A stretch of 7,719 nt of DNA from positions 1-7,719 of the forward strand of contig NZ_JNIV01000154.1 in NCBI RefSeq assembly GCF_000701405.1, in the 5' to 3' direction. The stretch is from Deinococcus marmoris DSM 12784 (lineage in GTDB: Bacteria; Deinococcota; Deinococci; Deinococcales; Deinococcaceae). Within the stretch, counting starts at the first letter, position 1. Each line of letters opens with the position of its first letter. The position numbers and the translations under genes were made by a program. The notes under the pieces were generated by a model. That model searched no databases. It had not been told where the DNA came from and worked only from the letters and a program-made list of their open reading frames with translations. Positions 1 through 6,058 of this stretch are shown one piece after another.

Positions 1-86
1 AACCCCAGACGATGTTCGTCCATCGCCCAGACAGATACTCGAGGATGGAGCAGCTCCGCCGCGCGGAGCTGCTCCACTAAGACTTT
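1..86 (-). CDS. IS630-type transposase, DDE-domain frame (orfB), partial
   Basis: This is the beginning of the catalytic domain, read one base back from the upstream transposase frame. After a slip at the Lys codon (AAG, 85-83 to AAA, 86-84) the frame continues V-L-V-E-Q-L-R-A-A-E-L-L-H-P and reaches VSVWAMDEHRLG at the left edge. 'W-x-M/Q-D-E-x-R-x-G' is the signature around the first catalytic Asp of IS630 transposases; here that Asp codon is at 20-18. The frame has no start codon of its own near the junction, so it is expected only as a fusion with the upstream frame. The rest of the domain is outside the window. Confidence 0.7.
46..86 (-). promoter_or_regulatory. Putative programmed -1 ribosomal frameshift signal
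   Basis: On the minus strand the order is a slippery tetramer A_AAG (86-83), a 6-nt spacer (82-77) containing the zero-frame stop TAG, then a perfect 14-bp inverted repeat (76-63 with 59-46) around a 3-nt loop. The shift joins the winged-helix frame to the frame encoding WAMDEHRLG. Slippery site, short spacer and stable stem are the standard bacterial -1 frameshift architecture, also known in IS families. The stem itself encodes V-E-Q-L-R-A-A-E-L-L in the shifted frame. An ordinary frameshift mutation in a dead copy is the alternative. Confidence 0.65.
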
Positions 87-700
87 GTTTTGAACGCTTC
101 CTTGGCGGCATCGTCGCCGCCAACGTGCTGTGGGCGGGGCTGTTGTGGGGAGAAGCCGGCGGCCCGCATGAATTCATAGGTGCGGCTCAGATACACGTCC
201 TTGCCAAACTGTTCTTTGATCCAGCGTTGAAGCTGCGCGCCGTCCCAGACCTGGCCCTGCTCAAAGTCTGCCTGGAGTCGAGCAGCAAGAACTTGCTGCT
301 CGTCATCGGTCAAGATCCTGGGCGCTCCCACATTCTCCTGTCGTCCGTCCTGCAACCCGGCCAAACCCAGGCGGTGATAGCGCTCAATCGCGTCACGGGC
401 GCTCGTCACCGCATACTTCGTGATGCTCAAAACCTCGCTCTCACTTCGCCCTTCGGCCAGCAGTGCAAAGAATTGCGCCCGTCGTCGCTCCACAGCACTT
501 CGACTGGCCCGGTACACCTCCCAGAAGTCGGCGGCACTGTGGCGAAAGGTGATGGCTGAATAGAATTTGGCGATGCTCCAGTCTACGCTTTTTATTCGGA
601 GTCCGTATGACAGCAGATTTTGGACGAAAAATGCCTCCAGGCAGCACTTGCCTCCTGTGAGCCGGTGCGGCGAAATGAGCTGGAGGGCGTGACTTTTCAT
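77..700 (-). CDS. IS630-type transposase, N-terminal frame (orfA)
   Basis: This frame encodes the DNA-binding half of an IS630-family transposase, which would recognise the element ends. The recognisable part runs from about 'VDWSIAKFYS' (codons near 585) through an HTH/winged-helix region (ERRRAQFFALLAEGRSESEV, then SARDAIERYHRLGLAGL, GAPRILTDDEQQVLAARL, YLSRTYEFMRAAGFSPQ) and stops at TAG 79-77. The DDE catalytic domain is absent from this frame and begins in the -1 frame straight after. The true start is uncertain: ATG at 700 gives 207 aa, but its first 35 or so residues do not look like transposase and probably read through the element end. In-frame GTG (517) or a non-canonical start near 595 are alternatives. 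Family assignment is firm; the start is not. Confidence 0.75.
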   Translation of the reverse strand: MKSHALQLISPHRLTGGKCCLEAFFVQNLLSYGLRIKSVDWSIAKFYSAITFRHSAADFWEVYRASRSAVERRRAQFFALLAEGRSESEVLSITKYAVTSARDAIERYHRLGLAGLQDGRQENVGAPRILTDDEQQVLAARLQADFEQGQVWDGAQLQRWIKEQFGKDVYLSRTYEFMRAAGFSPQQPRPQHVGGDDAAKEAFKTKS

Positions 701-721
701 GCTTGTCACGCGCCCGCGTGC

Positions 722-735
722 TACCCGTGTAGACA
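722..735 (+). promoter_or_regulatory. Possible leaderless-type -10 region before exbB
   Basis: No Shine-Dalgarno precedes the exbB ATG. The sequence ctacccgtgt at 721-730 resembles ctaccctgt in front of the 6059 gene, with TACCCG ending 8 nt before the ATG. It misses the final T of TANNNT and there is no convincing -35 at normal spacing (TTGTCA at 703-708 is too close). This is weak support only. Confidence 0.25.
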
Positions 736-1683
736 ATGAATGTCCTCGATCTCATCCGCGCCGCTGGCCCACTGCTCTGGGTTCTGATCGCCCTGTCCCT
801 CTATGTCGTGTACCTGAGCGTGGCGCGGGCGCAGGCGCTGTCCCGGCTGGGCAGAAGTGCCGACGCCCTGATCGAGCGGGCGCGGGCCGTGACGGCGGAG
901 AGTGGTCCGGCGGCGGCGCTGGCCGAGGTGGACCGGGCCGGACAGTCCTCGCCAGCCATCAATGTGCTGCGGGCCGGACTGGGGCGCGCGGACCGGGGCG
1001 TGGACGCCGCCGGAGCCGCCATGCAGTCCGCCCTGCTGGCCGAGGACACCCGGCTGTACGCGGGCCTGAGTGCGCTGGGCACCGCCGCGCAGATCGCCCC
1101 GCTGCTGGGGCTGCTGGGCACGGTGATCGGCATGGTCCGCTCGTTCCTGGTGTTCAGCTCCACCGCCGCGCCCACGCCCGCGCAACTGGCCACCGGCATC
1201 AGCGAGGCGCTGGTGAACACGGCAGGCGGCCTGATCGTGGCGATCATCGCCTACGTGGCCCGCAACGCTCTGAAGGCCCGCGCAGACCGCATCGCCGTGG
1301 CCGCCGAACGGGTGCGCGAGGACCTGCCCGGCTGGCTGGCCCGCCCCGAGAGCCGCCCGCGCCCCGAGCGACAGATGGCCCGAGAGCAGAGTTCCAGAGA
1401 GCAGAGTTACAGGGAACAGAACTACATCGAACAGGATTACACGGAGCAGAACTACAGGGAACAGATCTACGATAATCAGGTTCAGCGGGGCCAGGAGCGC
1501 AGCCCGCAATCACAGCGGCAGGCGCAGAGTACGGCGACTCCGGTACTGGCCTTCGATTTCGATGAGGCCCGTGACAACGCGGGAACCATCAGCAGTGGGC
1601 CGAACAACACCGGCATCTTCCGCACCACGACGCCAGCCAAGGCCGCCCCGGTCCCGCGCGACGGCGAGAGCAGGAACCGATGA
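736..1683 (+). CDS. exbB: ExbB/TolQ/MotA-family proton channel subunit
   Basis: This inner-membrane channel subunit works with ExbD to convert the proton gradient into motion of a TonB-type protein. Three hydrophobic segments lie at about residues 12-30, 115-140 and 158-176. The family's functional residues are visible: Thr129 in 'LLGLLGTVIGMV', and Glu157 and Thr162 in 'SEALVNTAGGLIVAI', matching E. coli ExbB Thr148, Glu176 and Thr181 in spacing. The ATG at 736 is chosen because an in-frame TAG lies at 730-732. At 315 aa it is longer than classical ExbB (about 240) owing to a polar cytoplasmic tail after residue 200. That tail holds a pentapeptide repeat (216-245) and a short ordered-looking stretch (FDFDEARDNAG, near 270). 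Its stop overlaps the exbD start (ATGA). TolQ is an alternative name; the TonB-like gene downstream favours ExbB. Confidence 0.93.
   Translation: MNVLDLIRAAGPLLWVLIALSLYVVYLSVARAQALSRLGRSADALIERARAVTAESGPAAALAEVDRAGQSSPAINVLRAGLGRADRGVDAAGAAMQSALLAEDTRLYAGLSALGTAAQIAPLLGLLGTVIGMVRSFLVFSSTAAPTPAQLATGISEALVNTAGGLIVAIIAYVARNALKARADRIAVAAERVREDLPGWLARPESRPRPERQMAREQSSREQSYREQNYIEQDYTEQNYREQIYDNQVQRGQERSPQSQRQAQSTATPVLAFDFDEARDNAGTISSGPNNTGIFRTTTPAKAAPVPRDGESRNR
1381..1470 (+). repeat. Six tandem 15-bp units encoding (R/I/T)EQ(S/N/D/I)(Y/S)
   Basis: Six in-frame 15-bp units run back to back: REQSS, REQSY, REQNY, IEQDY, TEQNY, REQIY. A decayed seventh, DNQVQ, extends to 1485. The consensus DNA unit is close to agggaacagaactac. 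The stretch is clearly less GC-rich than the surrounding gene. Because the unit is a multiple of three, gain or loss of copies would keep the reading frame, so it is a candidate length-variable locus in the cytoplasmic tail of ExbB. Confidence 0.9.
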
Positions 1684-2099
1684 CCCGTGCCCCTACCCGC
1701 CGCCGGATGCGCGACAGCGGCGACGGCGTGACCTTCGACTTTGCCCCGATGGTGGACGTGGTGCTGCTGTTGCTGATCTTCTTCTTCCTGACCAGCAGCC
1801 TGGGCGCACGCCAGAACGCGCTGCCGCTGGACCTGCCGCGCGCCAGCACCACTGTGCAGGAAACGCCCGCGCTGCCTATCGTGAGCGTGGACCGCGCCGG
1901 GAAGTTGTTTCTGAACGGGCAGGCGACCACCCTGACCAAATTGAGTGGGCAACTGAAACCTCTGCTGGGGACCTCGGGCGGCGTGGTGGGCCTGCGCGCC
2001 GACGAGCGTGGCAGCTACGGCACCGTGGTCCGCGTGATGGACGTGATCAAGAAGGCTGGGGGCGAACGGCTGGCGCTGGGGACGAGGCCCAGCCAGTGA
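1680..2099 (+). CDS. exbD: ExbD/TolR-family biopolymer transport protein
   Basis: This is the second subunit of the proton-driven motor: one transmembrane helix carrying the essential Asp, then a periplasmic domain. The N-terminus is short and basic (TRAPTRRRMR). Residues 21-39 are the helix 'FAPMVDVVLLLLIFFFLTS', with Asp26 matching E. coli ExbD Asp25. The periplasmic domain (about 60-135) includes 'VVGLRADERGSYGTVVRVMDVIKKAG', the typical 'R/D-x3-Y-x2-V-x2-V/M-x2-x2-AG' region of ExbD/TolR. Length (139 aa) is normal. The ATG overlaps the exbB stop (ATGA) and is preceded by AGGA at 1672-1675, so translational coupling is likely. It ends 1 nt before the TonB-like gene. Confidence 0.93.
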   Translation: MTRAPTRRRMRDSGDGVTFDFAPMVDVVLLLLIFFFLTSSLGARQNALPLDLPRASTTVQETPALPIVSVDRAGKLFLNGQATTLTKLSGQLKPLLGTSGGVVGLRADERGSYGTVVRVMDVIKKAGGERLALGTRPSQ

Positions 2100-2100
2100 G

Positions 2101-4302
2101 ATGACCACCTTCCCGCCCACTCCCGGCCCGCAGCAGGCGTCCGAGGGCCGCGAACGCTTCCGCGCGCTGGCCGCCACCATCGGGCTGCATGTGGTGGTCT
2201 TCTCTGGCCTGCTGCTGCTGCGCCCCGCTGCGCCCGACGCCCTCCAGAGTCTGCCTGACCCGCTGCGGACCCCACTGGAAGTCGTGACCCTGGCCCCCGC
2301 GCCCGCGCCTTTGCCCGTGCAGGCCACCGCGCCGCTGACGCCAAAGCCAGCGACTCCAAAGCCAGTGCCTCCGAAACCCGTGCCACCCAGGCCCGTTACG
2401 GCCAGACCCGTCACGCCGCCGAAGCCCACACCGGCCAGGCCCGCGCCCAGGCCCGCAGCAGCGCCCACGCCCACCCCACAGGTACAAGCCACGCCGACGC
2501 CCCCCCCACCGAGACCTGCGCCCATACCCATACCGACACCGACTCCCGCTGCCCCACCCAGCCCGCAGCCCTCGCCGCCTGCCGCCCAGGTCAGAGCGCC
2601 CTCACCCGCGCCGGCACCCAGACCCGCCGAAGTGCCCGCCGCGACGCCCAGACCCGCGCAGCCAGCAGCGGCTCCAGTGGCCCAGGCCCCTGACCCCACG
2701 CCCAGACCCGCTCCCACTCCGGTTCAGCCCACACCCGCCGAACGCACACCCGTGACCCAGCCGACGCCCGCGACGCCTGCCCCGGCGCGCACGGCAGCCA
2801 CCGCGCCCACAGCGTCCTCGCCGCAGCCCGCGCCCGAGATCGCCCCGGAACGGGTCACGACGCCGCAGGTGGGCAGCGTGGAACCCCAGCCGCGCGCGGC
2901 GGCCCCGGACACGCCCGCCGAACCCGTGCAGGCCGCCCCCGCCGCGCCTGCCCCGCAGCCGGAAGCCGTGACCGCCCTGCCCCGCCGCGAGGACACCACG
3001 CCGACTGCGCCCGCTGCCACTGCCACTGGCACCCCTGCCAGGGAGGCGGCCAGCACGCCAGAGGACGCCGTCACGGCGCGTCCATCCGCACAGGCTCCAG
3101 ACACCGCCACACCCACAGAAGCCGCGCCAGCCCCCAGCCGCAGCGCCAGCAACGAGCCGGTGGCGGCCATTCCAGCCCGCCCACAGGCCAGCAGTCCTGC
3201 CCAGGCCACTGCGCCCACGGCCCCCGTGACCGCCCGCGAGACTCCCATTCCCGTGGCCCCCAGCGCCGAGGCGGCACGGGCGGGCAGCGCGGCGACCACG
3301 CCGGGGGCCGATTCATCTGCCCCGGTGGCCGCGCGGCCCAGCCGAACCCCTATTCCGGCAGCTCCCGCCGCCCAGACTGAAGCAGGACGGGGGGCGACGG
3401 CTTCCAATACAGGGGCTTCCAACACACAGGGCAGCGCCCCAGTCGCCGCCACACCCGCGCGCACCCCGGCAGCGGCAGGCGGCGGCCAGAGCAGTTCCGG
3501 GCCGGTGGCCCAGGCTCCGGGCAACCGTGCGGGAGAAGCGGCTTCAGGCAGCGCCCCGGTCACTGCCCGCCCCGCCGAGGGCAGTGGAACGGGAACCACC
3601 GCCACACCCGGCAGCGCCACCGACGCCCCCTCGCGGGGCACGGCGGGGAGCAACGGGGCTACCCCAGGTGCGCCCGCCGCCCCCCGCGAATCGGCGGGTG
3701 GCACGGGGGGCGGCAGCGGGGGCAGCAGTGATACCGGCACCCCGGCCAGCGGACGCGGCACAGCAGGCGCGGGGCAGCCCGGCTCCGGTCAGGCAGGCAG
3801 CGCCCAGGGCGGCGCAGGCACGGCCCCGGCAGCCTCACGCGCGGGGGCGGCAGGTGGAAGTGCCGGCGTGCCCGCAGGCGGCGCGGGCGGAGACGGCGGC
3901 GTCACTGCGCGCGCCGGTGGTGGGGGCGGCGGCACTGGGGGCAGCGAGGACCGCCTGCTGAACTGCTCGGTGGTGGTGGACGTGCGCGGTCTGGGCAACT
4001 TCCAACGCGCCCAGTCCAGCTTCGTCTTCGGTCCGGGCAACCAGCAGTTGTGGCCCGACGCCACGCTGATCCAGGGTGTCAGCAGCCAGTTGGTTCAGGA
4101 GGGCAACCTCCAGACCTACATCACCAGCGAGGGCCAGATCGGGGAGTTCAAGAACGTCACCCGGGTCAAGGCGCAGGCCGTGCAGGCCACCAGATTCGCC
4201 CCCACCAGCAACTACATCACCGACGCGGTGCTGTCTGCCGCCGCCGCCGCCCAGTTCCGCTCGGCGGGTCAGGCCTGCCGGGTGGTGTACCTCAAGGACT
4301 GA
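2101..4302 (+). CDS. Giant TonB-like energy transducer with atypical C-terminal domain
   Basis: Probably the protein moved by the ExbB-ExbD motor. Residues 21-41 form one N-terminal transmembrane helix containing Thr26-x3-His30 and Leu37; E. coli TonB has Ser16-x3-His20 and Leu27 at the same spacing. A Pro-rich linker follows (about 60-290), with X-P-K/R-P-V repeats at 80-104 like the KP repeats of TonB. Then comes an Ala/Thr/Ser/Pro segment (290-500) with a recurring V-T/A-A-R motif, then a Gly-rich segment (500-615). A folded domain (about 617-733) begins 'LLNCSVVVDVRGLG' and ends 'GQACRVVYLKD', with Cys622 and Cys726. The usual TonB C-terminal signature (YP, SSG) is not seen. At 733 aa it is about three times classical TonB length. 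The ATG starts 1 nt after the exbD stop. Transducer role is inferred from operon and anchor; the receptor is unknown. Confidence 0.85.
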   Translation: MTTFPPTPGPQQASEGRERFRALAATIGLHVVVFSGLLLLRPAAPDALQSLPDPLRTPLEVVTLAPAPAPLPVQATAPLTPKPATPKPVPPKPVPPRPVTARPVTPPKPTPARPAPRPAAAPTPTPQVQATPTPPPPRPAPIPIPTPTPAAPPSPQPSPPAAQVRAPSPAPAPRPAEVPAATPRPAQPAAAPVAQAPDPTPRPAPTPVQPTPAERTPVTQPTPATPAPARTAATAPTASSPQPAPEIAPERVTTPQVGSVEPQPRAAAPDTPAEPVQAAPAAPAPQPEAVTALPRREDTTPTAPAATATGTPAREAASTPEDAVTARPSAQAPDTATPTEAAPAPSRSASNEPVAAIPARPQASSPAQATAPTAPVTARETPIPVAPSAEAARAGSAATTPGADSSAPVAARPSRTPIPAAPAAQTEAGRGATASNTGASNTQGSAPVAATPARTPAAAGGGQSSSGPVAQAPGNRAGEAASGSAPVTARPAEGSGTGTTATPGSATDAPSRGTAGSNGATPGAPAAPRESAGGTGGGSGGSSDTGTPASGRGTAGAGQPGSGQAGSAQGGAGTAPAASRAGAAGGSAGVPAGGAGGDGGVTARAGGGGGGTGGSEDRLLNCSVVVDVRGLGNFQRAQSSFVFGPGNQQLWPDATLIQGVSSQLVQEGNLQTYITSEGQIGEFKNVTRVKAQAVQATRFAPTSNYITDAVLSAAAAAQFRSAGQACRVVYLKD
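2338..2412 (+). repeat. Five 15-bp units encoding X-P-K/R-P-V in the TonB-like linker
   Basis: Residues 80-104 read as pentapeptides TPKPA, TPKPV, PPKPV, PPRPV, TARPV. At the DNA level the units are diverged 15-mers (for example actccaaagccagtg). Basic Lys/Arg-Pro repeats are a hallmark of the periplasm-spanning part of TonB proteins and favour an extended polyproline conformation. Confidence 0.7.
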
Positions 4303-4376
4303 GGCCCGTAGAGACGGACCCTTTGTCCACTCTGAACACCAGAAGTCAGTTTCCCGTCAACCACAAGTTTCTAAAT

Positions 4377-4380
4377 GGAG
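4377..4380 (+). promoter_or_regulatory. Shine-Dalgarno GGAG deciding the start of the 4387 gene
   Basis: GGAG sits 6 nt before ATG 4387. The alternative in-frame ATG at 4375 has no ribosome binding site, would place this GGAG inside the coding region and would put M-E-C-S in front of the basic start of the signal peptide. Confidence 0.65.
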
Positions 4381-4386
4381 TGCAGT

Positions 4387-5091
4387 ATGCGTAAACCCAC
4401 CCACCTGATGGCCCTGTTCACCCTCGTCCCCCTGCTGTCTGGCCCGGCGCTGGCCTGGGTGCCCCAACTGGAAGAAACCACCGCCAAGAACGTGATCGAC
4501 GGCGCATATGGCCGCCGTGCCCCGGTGCCCACCTTCCTGACGATGGACCTGGGTGTCAAGGACGGTCAATTCGTGGCCGGGCCGCAGGCGGTCACCGCCT
4601 ACATGGGCGGCCCCGCCTGCGTGGACGGCTGGCTGGCCGCCCCCACGGACTACACGGCAGGCAGCCGCCCCGCCGCGCTGACCATCAGCGGGCAGGCCGA
4701 TCAGTTGTTCTTCGCTGCTCAGGATGCCCGTGACAGTTTCAAGAACCTGAGTGTCAAGGAGGCGCTGGGCGAGGAATACGCCAGCAAGCGGCTCGCCAAC
4801 GGGGAACTGCGGATAGATATCAACGTGCGCGGCCTGCCCACCGAACAGGCCCGCAACGCCTATCTGGTCCGCATGAAGGGCAAGGACGGCAAACTGGTGG
4901 CCCCGGTCCGCTCCACCTATGTCAACGATTTCAAGCAGGACGGCGAGACCTGGACCGGCACGCTGGTATATTACTTTGAACCCCTGAAAGCCGGACTGGG
5001 CGCAGGCGAAAAGGTCAACCTGCTGGTCAAGACAGAGGCCGATACGGAATGCGCCTACAACGTTTCGGTGGACCTGAGCAAGTTCCAGTAA
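4387..5091 (+). CDS. Secreted protein of unknown function, two cysteines
   Basis: I do not recognise a family. The 234-aa product starts with a clear Sec signal peptide: basic MRKPTH, a hydrophobic core (LMALFTLVPLLSG) and cleavage after Ala-Leu-Ala at residue 23. The mature protein has only two cysteines, Cys78 ('MGGPACVDGW') and Cys222 ('DTECAYNVSV'), which could form one disulfide. The C-terminal third (about 157-234) alternates hydrophobic and polar residues with turns such as 'KGKDGKL' and 'KQDGETWTG', consistent with a beta-sandwich; this is inferred from pattern only. It follows the TonB-like gene after an 84-nt gap with its own ribosome binding site, so it may be co-transcribed and act in the periplasm or at the surface with that system. 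That link rests on position alone. Confidence 0.85.
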   Translation: MRKPTHLMALFTLVPLLSGPALAWVPQLEETTAKNVIDGAYGRRAPVPTFLTMDLGVKDGQFVAGPQAVTAYMGGPACVDGWLAAPTDYTAGSRPAALTISGQADQLFFAAQDARDSFKNLSVKEALGEEYASKRLANGELRIDINVRGLPTEQARNAYLVRMKGKDGKLVAPVRSTYVNDFKQDGETWTGTLVYYFEPLKAGLGAGEKVNLLVKTEADTECAYNVSVDLSKFQ

Positions 5092-5112
5092 CCGGAAAAC
5101 CCGTCTCCTGCG

Positions 5113-5142
5113 AGCCTCCTCTCCATGCGGGCGGGGGCTTTT
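5113..5142 (+). terminator. Probable rho-independent terminator after the 4387 gene
   Basis: Arms agcctcc (5113-5119) and gggggct (5133-5139) pair over 7 bp with one G-T wobble. The loop can form a further small cc/gg pairing, and four T follow (5139-5142). The U-tract is short. The position, 22 nt after the stop codon and before the coaX promoter, supports it. Confidence 0.5.
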
Positions 5143-5203
5143 CGCCTGGCTGCACTGGTTTGGCTGCCCTGGCCTGACTGCACTGCTGCGCCCCGACAAC
5201 CCC

Positions 5204-5209
5204 TAAAAT
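5204..5209 (+). promoter_or_regulatory. -10 box of a leaderless coaX promoter
   Basis: TAAAAT (five of six matches to TATAAT) ends 7 nt before the GTG start at 5217, so transcription should begin at or within a base or two of the start codon. There is no Shine-Dalgarno between them. No clear -35 is visible. This arrangement is the known leaderless type common in Deinococcus. Confidence 0.6.
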
Positions 5210-5216
5210 CCGGGGC

Positions 5217-5993
<777 letters not shown>

Positions 5994-6045
5994 GGAGATG
6001 GGTGGACTGGAGGCCGCGCCACCCCGCCGCACACGGGTTCCGCAC

Positions 6046-6051
6046 TACCCT
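6046..6051 (+). promoter_or_regulatory. -10 box of a leaderless promoter for the 6059 gene
   Basis: TACCCT fits TANNNT and ends exactly 7 nt before ATG 6059, the same geometry as coaX. No Shine-Dalgarno lies between. The -35 is not evident, and read-through from coaX, 65 nt upstream, is possible. Confidence 0.45.
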
Positions 6052-6058
6052 GTCACCC

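Larger units (their letters stand above)
1..607 (-). mobile_element. IS630-family insertion sequence, 5' portion
   Basis: This is the transposase-proximal part of an IS630/Tc1-like element transcribed leftward; its 3' part lies beyond the left edge. The basis is the winged-helix N-terminal domain plus the start of a DDE domain in the -1 frame (WAMDEHRLG). The outer boundary is a guess. A near-palindromic cggagtccg lies at 597-605, followed by a TA dinucleotide at 606-607, and IS630 elements insert at TA. The second terminal repeat is outside the window, so the end cannot be confirmed. The element ends roughly 130 bp before exbB and points away from it. Confidence 0.7.

Noticed and set aside
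125..559. Plus-strand open frame of 144 codons at the left end
   Set aside because: It is antisense to the IS630 transposase, whose winged-helix protein sequence is convincing in the minus frame.
441..755. Second minus-strand frame (104 codons) overlapping the IS630 transposase
   Set aside because: It is a frame-shifted shadow with no family resemblance.
1381..1485. 15-bp repeats considered as a CRISPR array or iterons
   Set aside because: The units are contiguous without spacers and keep the exbB reading frame and a clear pentapeptide consensus.
1482..3761. Long minus-strand open frames opposite exbB, exbD and the TonB-like gene (411 and 345 codons), rich in Gly/Ala
   Set aside because: They mirror the Pro/Ala-rich plus-strand gene in high-GC DNA, have no recognisable domain or ribosome binding site, and the plus-strand genes are clearly real.
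4312..4333. Hairpin ggac/gtcc after the TonB-like gene considered as a terminator
   Set aside because: The stem is only 4 bp plus a mismatched extension and no T-tract follows.
4375..4386. Earlier ATG for the secreted protein
   Set aside because: No ribosome binding site precedes it, and GGAG at 4377-4380 with ATG 4387 gives a standard signal peptide.
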